Shown piece by piece: positions 53,501 through 64,000 of a stretch of 64,000 nt of DNA. Every line of letters starts with the position of its first letter. The first letter of the stretch is position 1. Both the position numbers and the translations under genes were made by a program. The DNA comes from Orbilia blumenaviensis (lineage: Eukaryota > Ascomycota > Orbiliomycetes > Orbiliales > Orbiliaceae), in assembly GCA_036872755.1 (NCBI GenBank), contig JAVHNS010000006.1, positions 2,409,962-2,473,961 of the forward strand. The letters run 5' to 3'. The notes below the pieces were generated by a model. The model was given only the letters and a program-made list of their open reading frames with translations. It made no database searches and was not told the DNA's origin.

Positions 53501-53854
53501 TTTTTAAATAAATTATTTATTAAAACACTTTTTATAATTTAAATAAATTTTAAATATTAAATTATTCCAAAATTAATAATATTTTTAAAAAATTAAATTA
53601 TAAATAATTAAAATAATTTCTAATTTAATTTCTTTTTTTTAAATAATAAATTTAAAAATATTTATAAATTAATTAAAAATAATTAAATAATTTAAAACTT
53701 ACTTAAAAATTTACTATTAAAATTATTTAATTTCCTAAAAAATAAATTAATATATTATTTAAATTTTTTTTATAACAAATAATAATAAAAAATTAATATT
53801 TATAAATTTAATATTTTTATATTATTAAAATATATTATTTTATTGTAATTCTTT
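50565..53854. other. Retrotransposon interior, probably former pol, unreadable
   Basis: On the minus strand this lies downstream of the gag relic, where pol should be. From about 51950 to 53300 the plus strand has C but almost no G. No catalytic motif can be read. Confidence 0.45.
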
Positions 53855-53896
53855 ATAATTTTTAATAATATATTCTAATTTATTACAATTATAACA
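53855..53896 (-). pseudogene. Decayed gag zinc knuckle of the LTR retrotransposon
   Basis: On the minus strand the codons TGT-TAT-AAT-TGT give Cys-Tyr-Asn-Cys, followed at exact CX2CX4HX4C spacing by TAT where His (CAT) is expected and TAT where the last Cys (TGT) is expected. GAA stands in the usual Gly position (GGA). All three differences are C-to-T or G-to-A. Zinc knuckles sit at the end of Gag in LTR retrotransposons and bind genomic RNA. The rest of gag is not readable, but the location fits. Confidence 0.55.
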
Positions 53897-55248
53897 AATA
53901 AAACTATTAAATTTTAATTTTTTAAATTTTTTATTATACAAATAATTATATTAAATTATATTGAAATTTATAGGAATTAGGTTAAAAATTTTATTTAAAA
54001 TAAAATTTCCATTTTTATTTTTATATTAATTCTTGTTTTTTTTATTATTTTGATTTTAAAATATTTTTTTTTTGTTTTTATTTTTTTTAAAACTATAATT
54101 ATAGAAATTCTTTTTTCCTTAATTATATTTATTATACTAATAAATATCATTAATTTTGATGATCATTTTTTATATTTTTATATATTCAAAAAAAATTTTG
54201 AGTTATTATTCTCTAAAAAAAATTTAAATTTTTAATTCTAATTTTAATTCTTCTTGAGTTTAATAAATAATATTAGATTTATTCTATTTAATAAAAAAAA
54301 TAATCTAATTAAACTTATAAAAATATTTATAAACTAAATTAATCTACTTAAATCCTTCAAAATCCTTATAAACCTTATTAATTTATTATTTTTTTTATAT
54401 TATTATTTAAAAAATATAATAAATTTTATATAATTTATCATAATTTTAAAAATATAAATATCAAAATTAATTTTATTTTTAATATAATAATTATTATAGT
54501 TAATAAATATTTAAAAAATTAGATTTTTTAAATATATTTTTATAAAAATAATTTTAAATTTATTATTTAGGAATCTATTTTTCTATATTTTAAAATAAAT
54601 TGAAAATTAATAAAGAAAATAATTAATTTTTTAAATTTGTTAAAATATTTTATTAAATCTCCAATTTTAAATACTTTATTAATATTAATTTTAATTTTTT
54701 TTTTATTATAATTTATTTTAAAAAATTTATATTTTAATTATTTTTACATAAATACATCTTCTTTTTTTACAAAACTTTATTTATATTTATTTTCTAAAAT
54801 AATTAATTTTTTAATAAGTTTTTTTATAATAAATAATAAAATTTATTTTTTTAAAAATTTTTTTATATTAATTATTGCATTAAGTAAATTTAATATTATA
54901 TTAAATAATCATTTATATTTTTAAAAATAATTTAATATTAATTATATTTTAATCATAATATTAATATATTTAATATTTTTATATTATTTAAATAAAATAT
55001 TAATTTATATTAATTCTAAATTTTTACTATCAATAATTAATTTTAAAAAAAATAATTTAATTTATTTTATAAATGATTTTTTTATTTACATTTATTAATC
55101 TTAAATTATAATTAATAAATATATTATTTTATTAAAAAAATTGTCTTTTATTTTATAAATAATATTATGAAAATTATAATATTTAATATTATTATTATTA
55201 TTTGATATATGATTTTTATTTTATTGTTAAAAATTAAATTAATTAAAA
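53897..55248. other. Retrotransposon 5' region: gag and leader, unreadable
   Basis: It lies between the zinc-knuckle relic and the 5' LTR. A few open stretches exist but all are of low complexity. The primer-binding site next to 55248 cannot be identified. Confidence 0.45.
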
Positions 55249-55814
55249 TATTACATTTATCCCAAATATTTTCTAAATAAAAATTTTTTAAAATAGTTTA
55301 ATATTTTTTAATTAATTATATTCTTAATTTAAAATATTTAAATTATTTTTTTAAAATAAATTAAATTAAATATAAAAATATTAAATAATATAATTCCTAA
55401 TATAAAAATACTAAATTTAATAAATAAAAATAATAAACAAAATATATTAAATATTAATAAATTAATTAATAAAATTTAAAAAAAAATTTTAAAATTATTA
55501 TTATTTAAAGATTTTTATATATATAAGTGTTATTTATATAAATATAAATTATTTATAAATTTAAATATTATATACCTAAATAAATATTATATATATATAA
55601 TGTGTTAAGTTATATATAATATTTTATATATGGTTTATTTTAAAAATATATTATTAATATAATATATTTGCAAATAATCTAATTTTAACCTAATTCACTC
55701 CCAAATTTATAACCCAAATATTTATATTGTAAATCTAATTTGTGAGTTGAACCCAAAGCCAAACAAGCTCATGTTTAACACACCAAGACATACCTAATAT
55801 GGCTGGCCGTGATA
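55249..55814 (-). repeat. 5' LTR of the retrotransposon, outer 130 bp unmutated
   Basis: On the minus strand it begins TATCACGGCCAGCCATATTA (the ancestral TGTCACGG start with one G changed to A) and ends at 55249 with ATAAATGTAATA. The outer 130 bp (55680-55814) keep normal G/C (AACCCAAAGCCAAACAAGCT at 55749), while the inner part is RIP-mutated. It is 566 bp, equal to the left copy. Confidence 0.8.
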
Positions 55815-55819
55815 AATTT
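55815..55819. repeat. Target-site duplication, right copy (AATTT)
   Basis: Matches 38633-38637 and directly follows the right LTR. Confidence 0.65.
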
Positions 55820-58442
55820 AAAATTTGTTTTTAATATTTTTATATTATTTATAATTATGTTTAAAATTTTGAAAATTATATATTTTTAGATTTTAAATAT
55901 TTATTTTATAAATTAAATAAAATTTTATTTTAATATTAAATAATTTAATATATTTTATATAATTTATAATTTAATTAATTAATTTAAAATAATACTTTTA
56001 TATTTTTTTATTTTTTAAAAAAAAATTAAAAATATATTTTAAAAAATTTTGAATATTATTTAATAAATGTTGAAGATTATTTAATAATTTTAAGAATTTA
56101 AAAATAAAATTTTAAATAATTTGATTAATTAATAATTTTTAATTTTTGAATAAAGAAATTTTTTTTAAAAAAATTAATAATAATATACAAAATTTTTATA
56201 AATAATATAATAATTATAAATAAACAATTAATAATAAATTAATAATAATTATATATATTAACTAAATTTTTTTATGTTTAAAAAAATTTATTAAATATAT
56301 AATATTAAATACAAAAATATATAAAACAAATATTATATTAATTAAAAAACTTTTTTATTAAATAATTAATAATAAAGTATAAATATATTTATAATATATT
56401 TAATTTATATATTTTATTATTAATTTTTTAATTTAATTTTATTATATATATATTTACTTTTATTATTATATTTTTTATAAAATATAATTATTAAATATTT
56501 AATGTATATTAATTAATAAAAAAGATAATAAATATAATTAATTAAAATTTTTTAAAAATATAAAATTATTAATAATTTAAAAATTTTAAAATCATAAATA
56601 AATTTTTAAAAATTTAATTATAAATTACTATTTATAATATTTAATAATTTTTTAAAAATATAACTTAATAAAAAAAAATTAATATTAGATATTAAAAAAT
56701 TATTATTAAAATATTTATTAATTTTAAATTTTATAAATTTATTTTAAATAAATTAATTTATTAAATTATATTTTTATTTATTTTTAAATAAATAATAAAA
56801 TATATTAAAAAAATTCATATATATAAAATTATTTTATAATAAATATTTAATATTTATATAATATTTTTATTTAACACATTCTTTAATTAATATATTAAAT
56901 TTTTAAATATTTATCAACATTTTATAATTTTTATTAAATATTAATTAACAATTAATATTATTATTAAATTATATTTATTTATTAATATATTTTTTTATTA
57001 TATATTAATTATAAAATTTTTTATAAATTTATTTATTTTTATATAAAAAATACTAAAAGATTTTAATAAATATTTAGTATTTTATAATTATTTAATAAAT
57101 TTTAATTATTTATTAAAATTATAAAAATAATATTAATAATATAAAATTATTTTTATGGCTAATAAAAAATTAATATATTATTATAATAATTATATTTATT
57201 TTTTATTAATAATAAATCTAAATTAATTGTAATATTTTAATATAAAATTTTTTTTTGATGGAGTATATAAAATAATTTTAATAAAGTATATAAAATAAAA
57301 TAAATTATAATTAAAAAAAGAAAAAATGGTATATATATAAAAATTTTATTAATTAATAATTTGTTTAAAACATATTATTACTATTTAATAATAATTTTTA
57401 ACAAATACAAAAAATTAATAATATAAAATTTTATATAAAATATTTAAAATTATAATATTAAAAATGTATTAAAGATTGAATTTAAAATTATAAATATAAA
57501 ATTATTAATAACCATCTGTTATAAACTAATCATATAATATTATTATATATATAATAATTACTATAATATTTAAAATCTTTTTTATTTTATTTAATAATAT
57601 TATATAAAATAAATTAAAATTTACTTATTTTTTAATTACATTTTTTTTTATATAAAATAAATATTTTATAAAAATTTTATTTATAACTAATTATTATTTA
57701 TAATTATTTTATTTTTATATATTTAAAACAAATTTTAAAAATTTATTTATAATTAATTATTATTTATAATTATTTTATATTTATACTTATATATGTAAAA
57801 TAAATTTATAAAATTTATTTATAATTAATTATTATTTATAACTATTTTATATTTATATATTTAAAATAAAATTAAAAATTTAATATTTATATATTTATTA
57901 TATTTTTTTAATATAAATTTATTAAATCTTTTTTTTTATTTTATTTTTTTTTAAATTTTTTAAATTTATTAAATAATATAAATTTTAAAAATTTTCAAAT
58001 TAAAATAAATTTAATATTATTATAAATAATAAATTTTAAAATGTTAATCATTAATTATTATTATATTAATCCCTTAAACATCATCATAATATAATTTTAT
58101 ATATTTTATTAATTTTAAAATAAATTTTAAAAATTATTAATTATTTTAAAAATTATATAAAATATTAATTATTTTAAAAATTATATAAAATTTTCATTAT
58201 TTTTTAACTTTTTTTTATTATTTTCAAATTAATTAAAAATTATTAATAAAAAACTTATTTATTTTTTAATTTTTAAAATAAATTTTATGTTATTAAAATT
58301 TAAAATTAAAAATACCATTAAAAAAAAAAAATTAAATTTTCAAAACCAACTTAAATAAAATAAATAAAAAATTTAATATTTCAACTTAATACATCTTAAA
58401 TCCTATATCAAATTTTAATTATTTATTAATAATTTAAATTAA
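55820..58442. other. AT-rich DNA, no gene
   Basis: RIP-like AT desert outside the retrotransposon. The only structure seen is the tandem repeat at 57676. Confidence 0.5.
57676..57860. repeat. 66-72-bp tandem repeat, 3 copies
   Basis: TTATTTATAATTAATTATTA or close variants recur with spacing of 66 and then 72 bp (key AA at 57689, 57755 and 57827). Confidence 0.75.
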
Positions 58443-59131
58443 TGCCCGACTGCGTTGCAGGAGGGTTAAAGTTGAACCAGCGCGCGACGGCGCGATCCAT
58501 ACCAGATCTGACAAAAAATGTGTTGTTTTTGGCTGACTTAAAAATTTTCAAAACTTATTTTTACCATACAAATTTGTATGGGATTTTGAAAGTCTTAGCA
58601 GATCTTAGCATTATTTTCAAGTCTTAACAAAAAATTACTAAGAAATTTTGAAAATTGATTCTGATAAAAATCTTCACCATTTTTGTTTTTTTAATTTTCC
58701 ATCTCTAGTATTTTAATTTAACTTTCTTTAATTAATTATCTAACTTTTCACAAACCACCGCACATCCGTTTTCATTTTTTCTATTTTTTTTATTTTTTTA
58801 AATTTTGTCACTTTTAGTGAACATCAGGTCATGTGATAATTTTCAACGTCAAAACTATTTTTATTTAATTTTTATTTAATTTTATTTAATTTTTATTTAA
58901 TTTAATTTAGTTTTTGTATGTAAAATAGTCACATGACACATATTTAAAATGATGTTACCAAATTTTTAATATTAAATTAAATTAAAATAAAATTAAATAA
59001 AAATTAAATAAAAATAGTTTTAACATCGAAAATTGTCATGTGATATATATAAAATTTTATTATACTTAATATTATTAATTTCTAATCAAGATGCGGCAGT
59101 CGGGTTTGAGTGTTGTGCAGCAGCCTCCTAG
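58443..59131 (+). mobile_element. HINE, A-mid, complete, 689 bp
   Basis: 5' tip TGCCCGACTGC then GTTGCAGGAGGG; 3' tip mildly mutated (TGTTGTGCAGCA, CCTCCTAG). Structure parallels 11411-12130, including CACTTTTAGTGAACATCAGG near 58808, a decayed GTCATGTGAT near 58828 and GTCACATGAC near 58928. RIP changes are moderate. Flanks are A and T. Confidence 0.86.
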
Positions 59132-59689
59132 TTATTATCTTAAAAAATTAAAAATATAAATACAATAAACATAATAATAATATTATTTTTATCAAAAATA
59201 AATTTAATAATATATAATTTAATTTCAATAATCTTTATAATAATTTTAATAAATTATTAAATATATAAAAAAAAATTAAAAATATTTATTAATATATTTT
59301 ATAATAAATAATAATTTTAAAATTTAAATTTAAAATAAGGAAATTTTTAAATAAATTAATAATTTTAATAATTTATATAAATAATAACATTAAATATTTT
59401 AAATTTAAATTAAAAACAAAAATATATTATTAAATAATTTTTAAATATTTAAAATTTTTTAATTAATAAATATTATTTTAATAAATTTTATTAAATTTTA
59501 TAAAATTAACCCTTTTATTAATAAATTTTAAAATAAAAAAATATTTAATAATTAAAATAATAAATTTATAAAATTAATTAATATTACAAAAATAAACAAT
59601 AATAATTTAAAAAATAATAAAAATAAATTAAATATTCTAAATAATAAAAATAATAATTTAAATATTTTAAATAATAAAAAAAATAAAAA
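59132..59689. other. AT-rich spacer between two HINEs, no feature
   Basis: No gene or repeat end recognised. Confidence 0.5.
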
Positions 59690-60039
59690 TGCCCGACTGC
59701 GTTGCAGGAGGGTTAAAGTTGAACCTCTGCGTGAAAACATGATCCATACCAAATCTAATAAAAAATATATTGTTTTTAACTGACTTAAAGAAAAAAATTT
59801 TTTTTTTTTTCTTATATAAATTTATATAGGATTTTAAAAGTCTTGGTAAAAAAATTGGTTTTAATATTTTTGTGGTTTTATCGAGATTGGGACTGGGTTT
59901 GCTGGTTTTGTATATAAAATTTTAATTTTTTTAGTCTATGAGAGAATATGTGCTATTATCACTTTTGCGTATAACTTGATTTGATATTGAAGATACCTAT
60001 GTTGCAGTCGGGTTTGAGTGCTGCACAGCAGCCTCCTAG
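59690..60039 (+). mobile_element. HINE, A-short, complete, 350 bp
   Basis: 5' tip TGCCCGACTGC then GTTGCAGGAGGG; 3' tip GCAGTCGGG, TGCTGCACAGCA, CCTCCTAG. The tail GAGAATATGTGCTATTATCA is shared with 37789-38135. It lacks CACGTG boxes and the microsatellite. Flanks are A and T. Confidence 0.84.
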
Positions 60040-62564
60040 TAATATTTTAAAAAATAAAAATAATTTTTTAAATAAAAAATAAAAAATTATATAAAATATT
60101 TTTAATCAATAAAATTAAAAAAAATAAATAAATATAAATAAAAAAAAATATAAATTTATTAATTTTGGAATTTATAATTTTTAATTTGATTTTATTAAAA
60201 TTTTAATGATTTTTGGAGAGTAAAAAAACATTGATTATTTTATAATTAATAATAATAATTTAATTATTAATATTTTTTGTGTTATTAAAAATTTTATTTT
60301 AAATTATTTTAAAAAAATAAAGAAAAATATAAGAAAATTATATTATTTTAATATTTATTAAAAAATTATAATTTTTAAAAATAAAAAAATTATAAATTAT
60401 ATAAAAATAATTATAAATATTAAGTATTTAAAAAAAGTTTTTAAAAAAAAAATAAAAAATAATATTAAAATTAAAATTATTAAAAATATTATATTAAATA
60501 AATTTATATATTTTAAATTTTTTCTATATTTATAAATATATTAATAATTTTTACTAAGTATTATTTAATATATATTTTTTTAATAAATAAAATATCTATT
60601 TTATTTATTTTAATTTTTTTATTAATTATTACCAAATTTTTAATATTAAATATTATTTTTAAGAAAATTATTTTAAAAATTTATTATTTATTTTTAAATA
60701 ATAAATTAATTTTTATTTTTAAAAATATTATTATAAATATTTTAAACAATAATATATATTTAATTTAAAATAATAAATTTAATATTATTTAGTAAATAAT
60801 TTTGAATGATTATTATTATATAAATTGTTTTTAAATTATTTTAAATAATATTAATAATTTTTGTTTTAGTTTAAATAATTTATTATATATTTATTATTTA
60901 TTTGATATTATATATAAGAATTTTAGAAATTATATTATTTTATATTTTAATTAAGATTTAAAAAATTGGATTAAAGATTGTGAAAAATTGTTAGTGGATA
61001 GAGGGGGTATTAGAATTTATAAGTTATTTAAATTTTATATAATTTTATATAAAGATTTATAAATAATATATATTTTTTAAAAAAAATATTTAATTAAATA
61101 CTAATTATTGTCTAATAATAATTAATGGAAATATTGGTGGGGATAAGGGTAAAGGTAAAGTTATTAAATTTTTAAAATTTATATTAAAAAAAAAAAAAAT
61201 TTAAATATAAAAAAAAATTAAAAAAATTTTGATTATTTTAAATAAATTAAAATTTTTAAAAATTTAATAATAAATAGTAAAAATTAAAAAATAAATAATA
61301 AACATTAGAAGGTGAATTAAAATTTTAAAAAAAATAATATGAAAAATAAAAAAATTTTTAACAAAAATATTAATAACTATGATATATATTATTATGATAA
61401 AAAAAAAATAGATAGTAAAAGTTTGGAATAAGAGAATAAAAACTACAATAGGATTAATATTAATTTTTTTTTTTTTTTTTTTTTTTTAAAGATTTTATAG
61501 TTTATTTAAAAATATAATTAATAGATTCTACTATTTTCCTCTAGAAATTTTATTGTGGATTGTTAGAGTTTGTTTGTATTTGAATACCAACTTAACCATT
61601 AAAAACATAAATATAATCATATATATTACTAAGTATAATAATTATTTTAAATTATTGATAATAAATTTTTGATGTTGTATGTTTGTTATAAATTAATCTT
61701 TAATTATAGACTATTTAAAATAATTTTAATTGTTATTAAGATTTTTAATATGGTTTTAATTAGTTTGCTTAAGTTAATAAATTCTCAATATTTACCAATT
61801 GTTTTTTAAGGTTTTTGCCTATTTCCCAGCACTTTATATATTCCCAATTTGCTTAGTTTTTTCCTGATGATAATTTTATTTTATTAAATAGAATTTAAAG
61901 CAAAAAAATTATAACTAATAAATTAAAAATAATAAATCTACTTTTTTAGTTTTATATAAAACAATTATAAAATATATAATCTTCAAATTTTTATAATAAA
62001 CTAATTAAATTAAAATATTTGTATTAAAATGTAGAAACATATTAATAAAAACTAGATTAATTTTATTATTTATAATTATAATTAAAATTATAAATTAATT
62101 TTTTAATAAATTATATTCTACTAATTTATTTTCTATAAAATCCTAAATTAATTTTAATATTTTATTAATTTATAATAGATTTTTAAAAATTAATTTCAAA
62201 ATGTTTAAAATCAGTTTTTTAAATAAATTAGTGAATTTGGTAATATTTATTATATTATAATAAAAATTTATTAAATTATTTAATAAATTCCTAATAATTA
62301 AAATTTTAATATTATTATTTAATTTTATTAATTAATTTAATATTAATTTTAAAAAATAATATACAATTTTAATATATTTTTTAATATAATTTATAAATAA
62401 ACTATTTAATTAATATTTTTATAAATTAAATAAAACATATAAATTAATTTTATATATAATTTATTAAATTCTTTTTATATTAATTTTAGATTTATAAAAA
62501 ATTTAAACTTTTTTTTTTTTAATTATTTTAAAAACTTTTTAATTAAAATAAAGTTATTTAAAAA
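60040..62564. other. AT-rich DNA with two less-mutated islands
   Basis: 60961-61170 is G-rich and C-poor, with a short open frame containing NWIKDCEKLLVDRGG (stop near 61060) that I do not recognise. 61530-61870 keeps both G and C (CCTATTTCCCAGCAC near 61828; TTGTGGATTGTTAGAG near 61552), and short open stretches exist on both strands, none recognised. A 24-base poly-T run lies at 61464-61487. The rest is featureless. Confidence 0.4.
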
Positions 62565-62648
62565 TGCCCAACTGCGTTGCAGGAGGGTTAAAATTGAACC
62601 AGTGCACGAAAGCACAATCCATACCAGATCTAACAAAAAATATATTGT
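62565..62648 (+). mobile_element. HINE, A type, 5' end only, interrupted
   Basis: It starts TGCCCAACTGC (one C or G change) then GTTGCAGGAGGG and follows the 5' body to AAAAAATATATTGTT, where other copies continue with TTTTTGGC or its mutated form. The text changes abruptly to TAGTGAGGGGATGG. The remainder of the HINE is not found before 64000; it may resume beyond the window. Confidence 0.75.
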
Positions 62649-64000
62649 TAGTGAGGGGATGGAGCGGTTTGAAGCAGTTTAACAAGTTTGTAAGTTCAAA
62701 CCACATAAACTATAAACTTGAAAAATCAAATCCATCAACTATTCCATGAACTTGAAATTTTTATTAAATTGTTTTATATGATTTAGTGGATTTGAAAATC
62801 TCAAATTATTTTAAGTTTATGAAATTTTATGAACTTATTAAAAATAAATTATTATAGAAATATTATATTATATGACATTAATTATTAAAATTACTAAAAT
62901 TTATAAATATATTTAATAAATATTTTATTAATATTTTTAAAATAATAATAATAAAAATGGTAATATTCATTATAAATAAAAATGGTAATATTTATTATAA
63001 ACAAAAATAATAATATTTATTATAAATAAAAATAGTAATATCTATTATTATAATTTTAATAAATTAATATATTAATTTATTTTAAATTAAAAAATATATA
63101 AAATATATTAAATAAATAATTTTATTTTATATTTTAAATTTTTTAATAAATAATTTTTAAATTAAAATTAAAGTATGTTTTTTTATTTTAAACCTATTTT
63201 TTTTTTTTTTTTATAAATAATTTTTTTATTAATTTTTATTTTAAAATTATATTTATTATTTTCATATTTTTTTTTTCTTTATTTTCAAAAATTTTAATTA
63301 TTTTATTTAATATTATTTTATTATTTAAAATTTTTTGTTTTAATTTAAATTTTTTTTTAAATAAATAATTTAAAAAATATTTTTTTTGTTTTTATTATTA
63401 AAATTAATTAATTATATTTTATTAAATAATATTAAATTAAAAATAATTTTATTAATAAATAATAATATTTTTAACTTTATTAAATATTTTTTCAAAATTT
63501 ATTAAAATAATTAATATTATTAAAATATTTTTTATTATTATTATAAAAATAAAATATTTTTTTTTTAAATTTTTTTAATTTTTTTTTTTAAAAATTGTTT
63601 TATTTTATTTAGTTTTAAAATTTAAATATTTTAATTAAAAAATTTAAAAAAAAAATTAATATTAAAAATATTAGTAAAATTATTAAAATTAAATTATTAT
63701 TTTTAAATAATTATATTTAAAATTTTAAAATTAAATTTTTTTTTTTATTTTTTTTATATTTAATATATTGCTAAATATAAAAAATAAAAATTTTATTTTT
63801 ATAAGTATTTTTATATATTATTTTATTTTTATTAATATTTTAATTTAAATTTAAATAAAAATTTAATTTAATTATTAAATTTATTATATAATTTAAATTA
63901 TAAAATAAATTTTTTAAATAATAAATATTATTATAGTATTTTTTAAATTTTTATAAAATTTTATTAAAAATAATTACAAAATTAATTTTTTATTTAATAT
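62649..64000 (+). mobile_element. Possible hAT-like DNA transposon, left end, right end not seen
   Basis: TAGTGAGGGGATGGAGCGG begins exactly where the HINE is interrupted; TAG/CAG starts with G-rich tips are common in hAT elements. GGTTTGAA (62667) and TTCAAACC (62694) are inverted subterminal repeats, and AAACTTGAA/GAACTTGAAATT motifs repeat to 62760. No transposase frame and no inverted partner of the tip occurs before the window ends, so class and extent are uncertain. Confidence 0.35.
62953..63052. repeat. 25-bp tandem repeat, 4 copies
   Basis: AAAAATGGTAATATTCATTA at 62953 and its variants at 62978, 63003 and 63028. Later units show GG to GA, AG or AA-type changes. Confidence 0.85.

Larger units (their letters stand above)
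38638..55814 (-). mobile_element. LTR retrotransposon, minus strand, RIP-inactivated, with nested insertions
   Basis: Two direct 566-bp repeats (38638-39203 and 55249-55814) flanked by AATTT bracket 17.2 kb. A decayed zinc knuckle on the minus strand, about 1.35 kb inside the right LTR, puts gag there and fixes the direction: 5' LTR on the right, 3' LTR on the left. A purine-only run (minus strand) abuts the 3' LTR near 39204-39216 as a candidate polypurine tract. Removing the four HINEs (40606, 43599, 47014, 49445; 4.2 kb) leaves about 13 kb, longer than a usual fungal Gypsy element, so other insertions (for example around 42333) are likely. No reverse transcriptase or integrase motif survives. 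Confidence 0.7.

Noticed and set aside
9700..59050. GTCACGTGAC boxes as promoters of host genes
   Set aside because: Every instance lies inside a HINE at a fixed place and no gene follows, so they are listed as element modules only.
1..64000. Mitochondrial or plastid genome as explanation for the A+T richness
   Set aside because: No organellar genes, tRNAs or rRNAs are seen. Nuclear-type transposons with transition-only divergence between repeats point to RIP-mutated fungal nuclear DNA.

Overview
This window is a block of extremely A+T-rich DNA (roughly nine-tenths A+T by eye) packed with decayed transposable elements. I find no intact host gene, tRNA, rRNA or CRISPR array. Where two copies of a repeat can be aligned, the differences are almost all C-to-T or G-to-A transitions. 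That is the signature of repeat-induced point mutation (RIP), so the window probably comes from a filamentous ascomycete (Pezizomycotina): an AT-isochore, a pericentromeric region or an accessory region. The organism is inferred from this mutation pattern, not from any recognised gene.

The readable content is a family of non-autonomous rolling-circle elements resembling Helentrons/Helitron2 and their short derivatives (HINEs). The reference copies begin TGCCCGACTGC and end in a 9-bp inverted match (GCAGTCGGG), a TGCTGCGCAGCA palindrome and CCTCCTAG. They sit between A and T with no target-site duplication. I map 21 copies or parts. A-long: 538-2474, 8403-9274 (relic), 16764-18700, 19526-21575, 43599-45543. 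A-mid: 9614-10018 (truncated), 11411-12130, 25476-26261, 26974-27897, 28446-29291, 29766-30640, 47014-47805, 58443-59131. A-short: 37789-38135, 40606-40955, 59690-60039. Interrupted A start: 62565-62648. Type B, with different tips: 6895-7219, 9275-9606, 36394-37700, 49445-50564.

The DNA between them is older, heavily mutated repeat. A minus-strand LTR retrotransposon spans 38638-55814, with two 566-bp LTRs, matching 5-bp target duplications and a decayed gag zinc knuckle; four HINEs and other material are nested inside it. An inverted duplication pairs 18947-25147 with 32396-36393, and one arm lacks the HINE carried by the other, giving a natural empty site. Short LTR-like sequences beginning TGTAAG lie at 10019, 14688, 31709 (inverted) and 42333. 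A possible hAT-like end interrupts a HINE at 62649, and a GC-richer hairpin island lies at 26490-26600.

Order of events (inference): LTR retrotransposons and early HINEs accumulated and were mutated by RIP. HINEs then kept inserting into the mutated DNA, and the two 1937-bp copies at 538 and 16764 show no RIP and look identical by eye.
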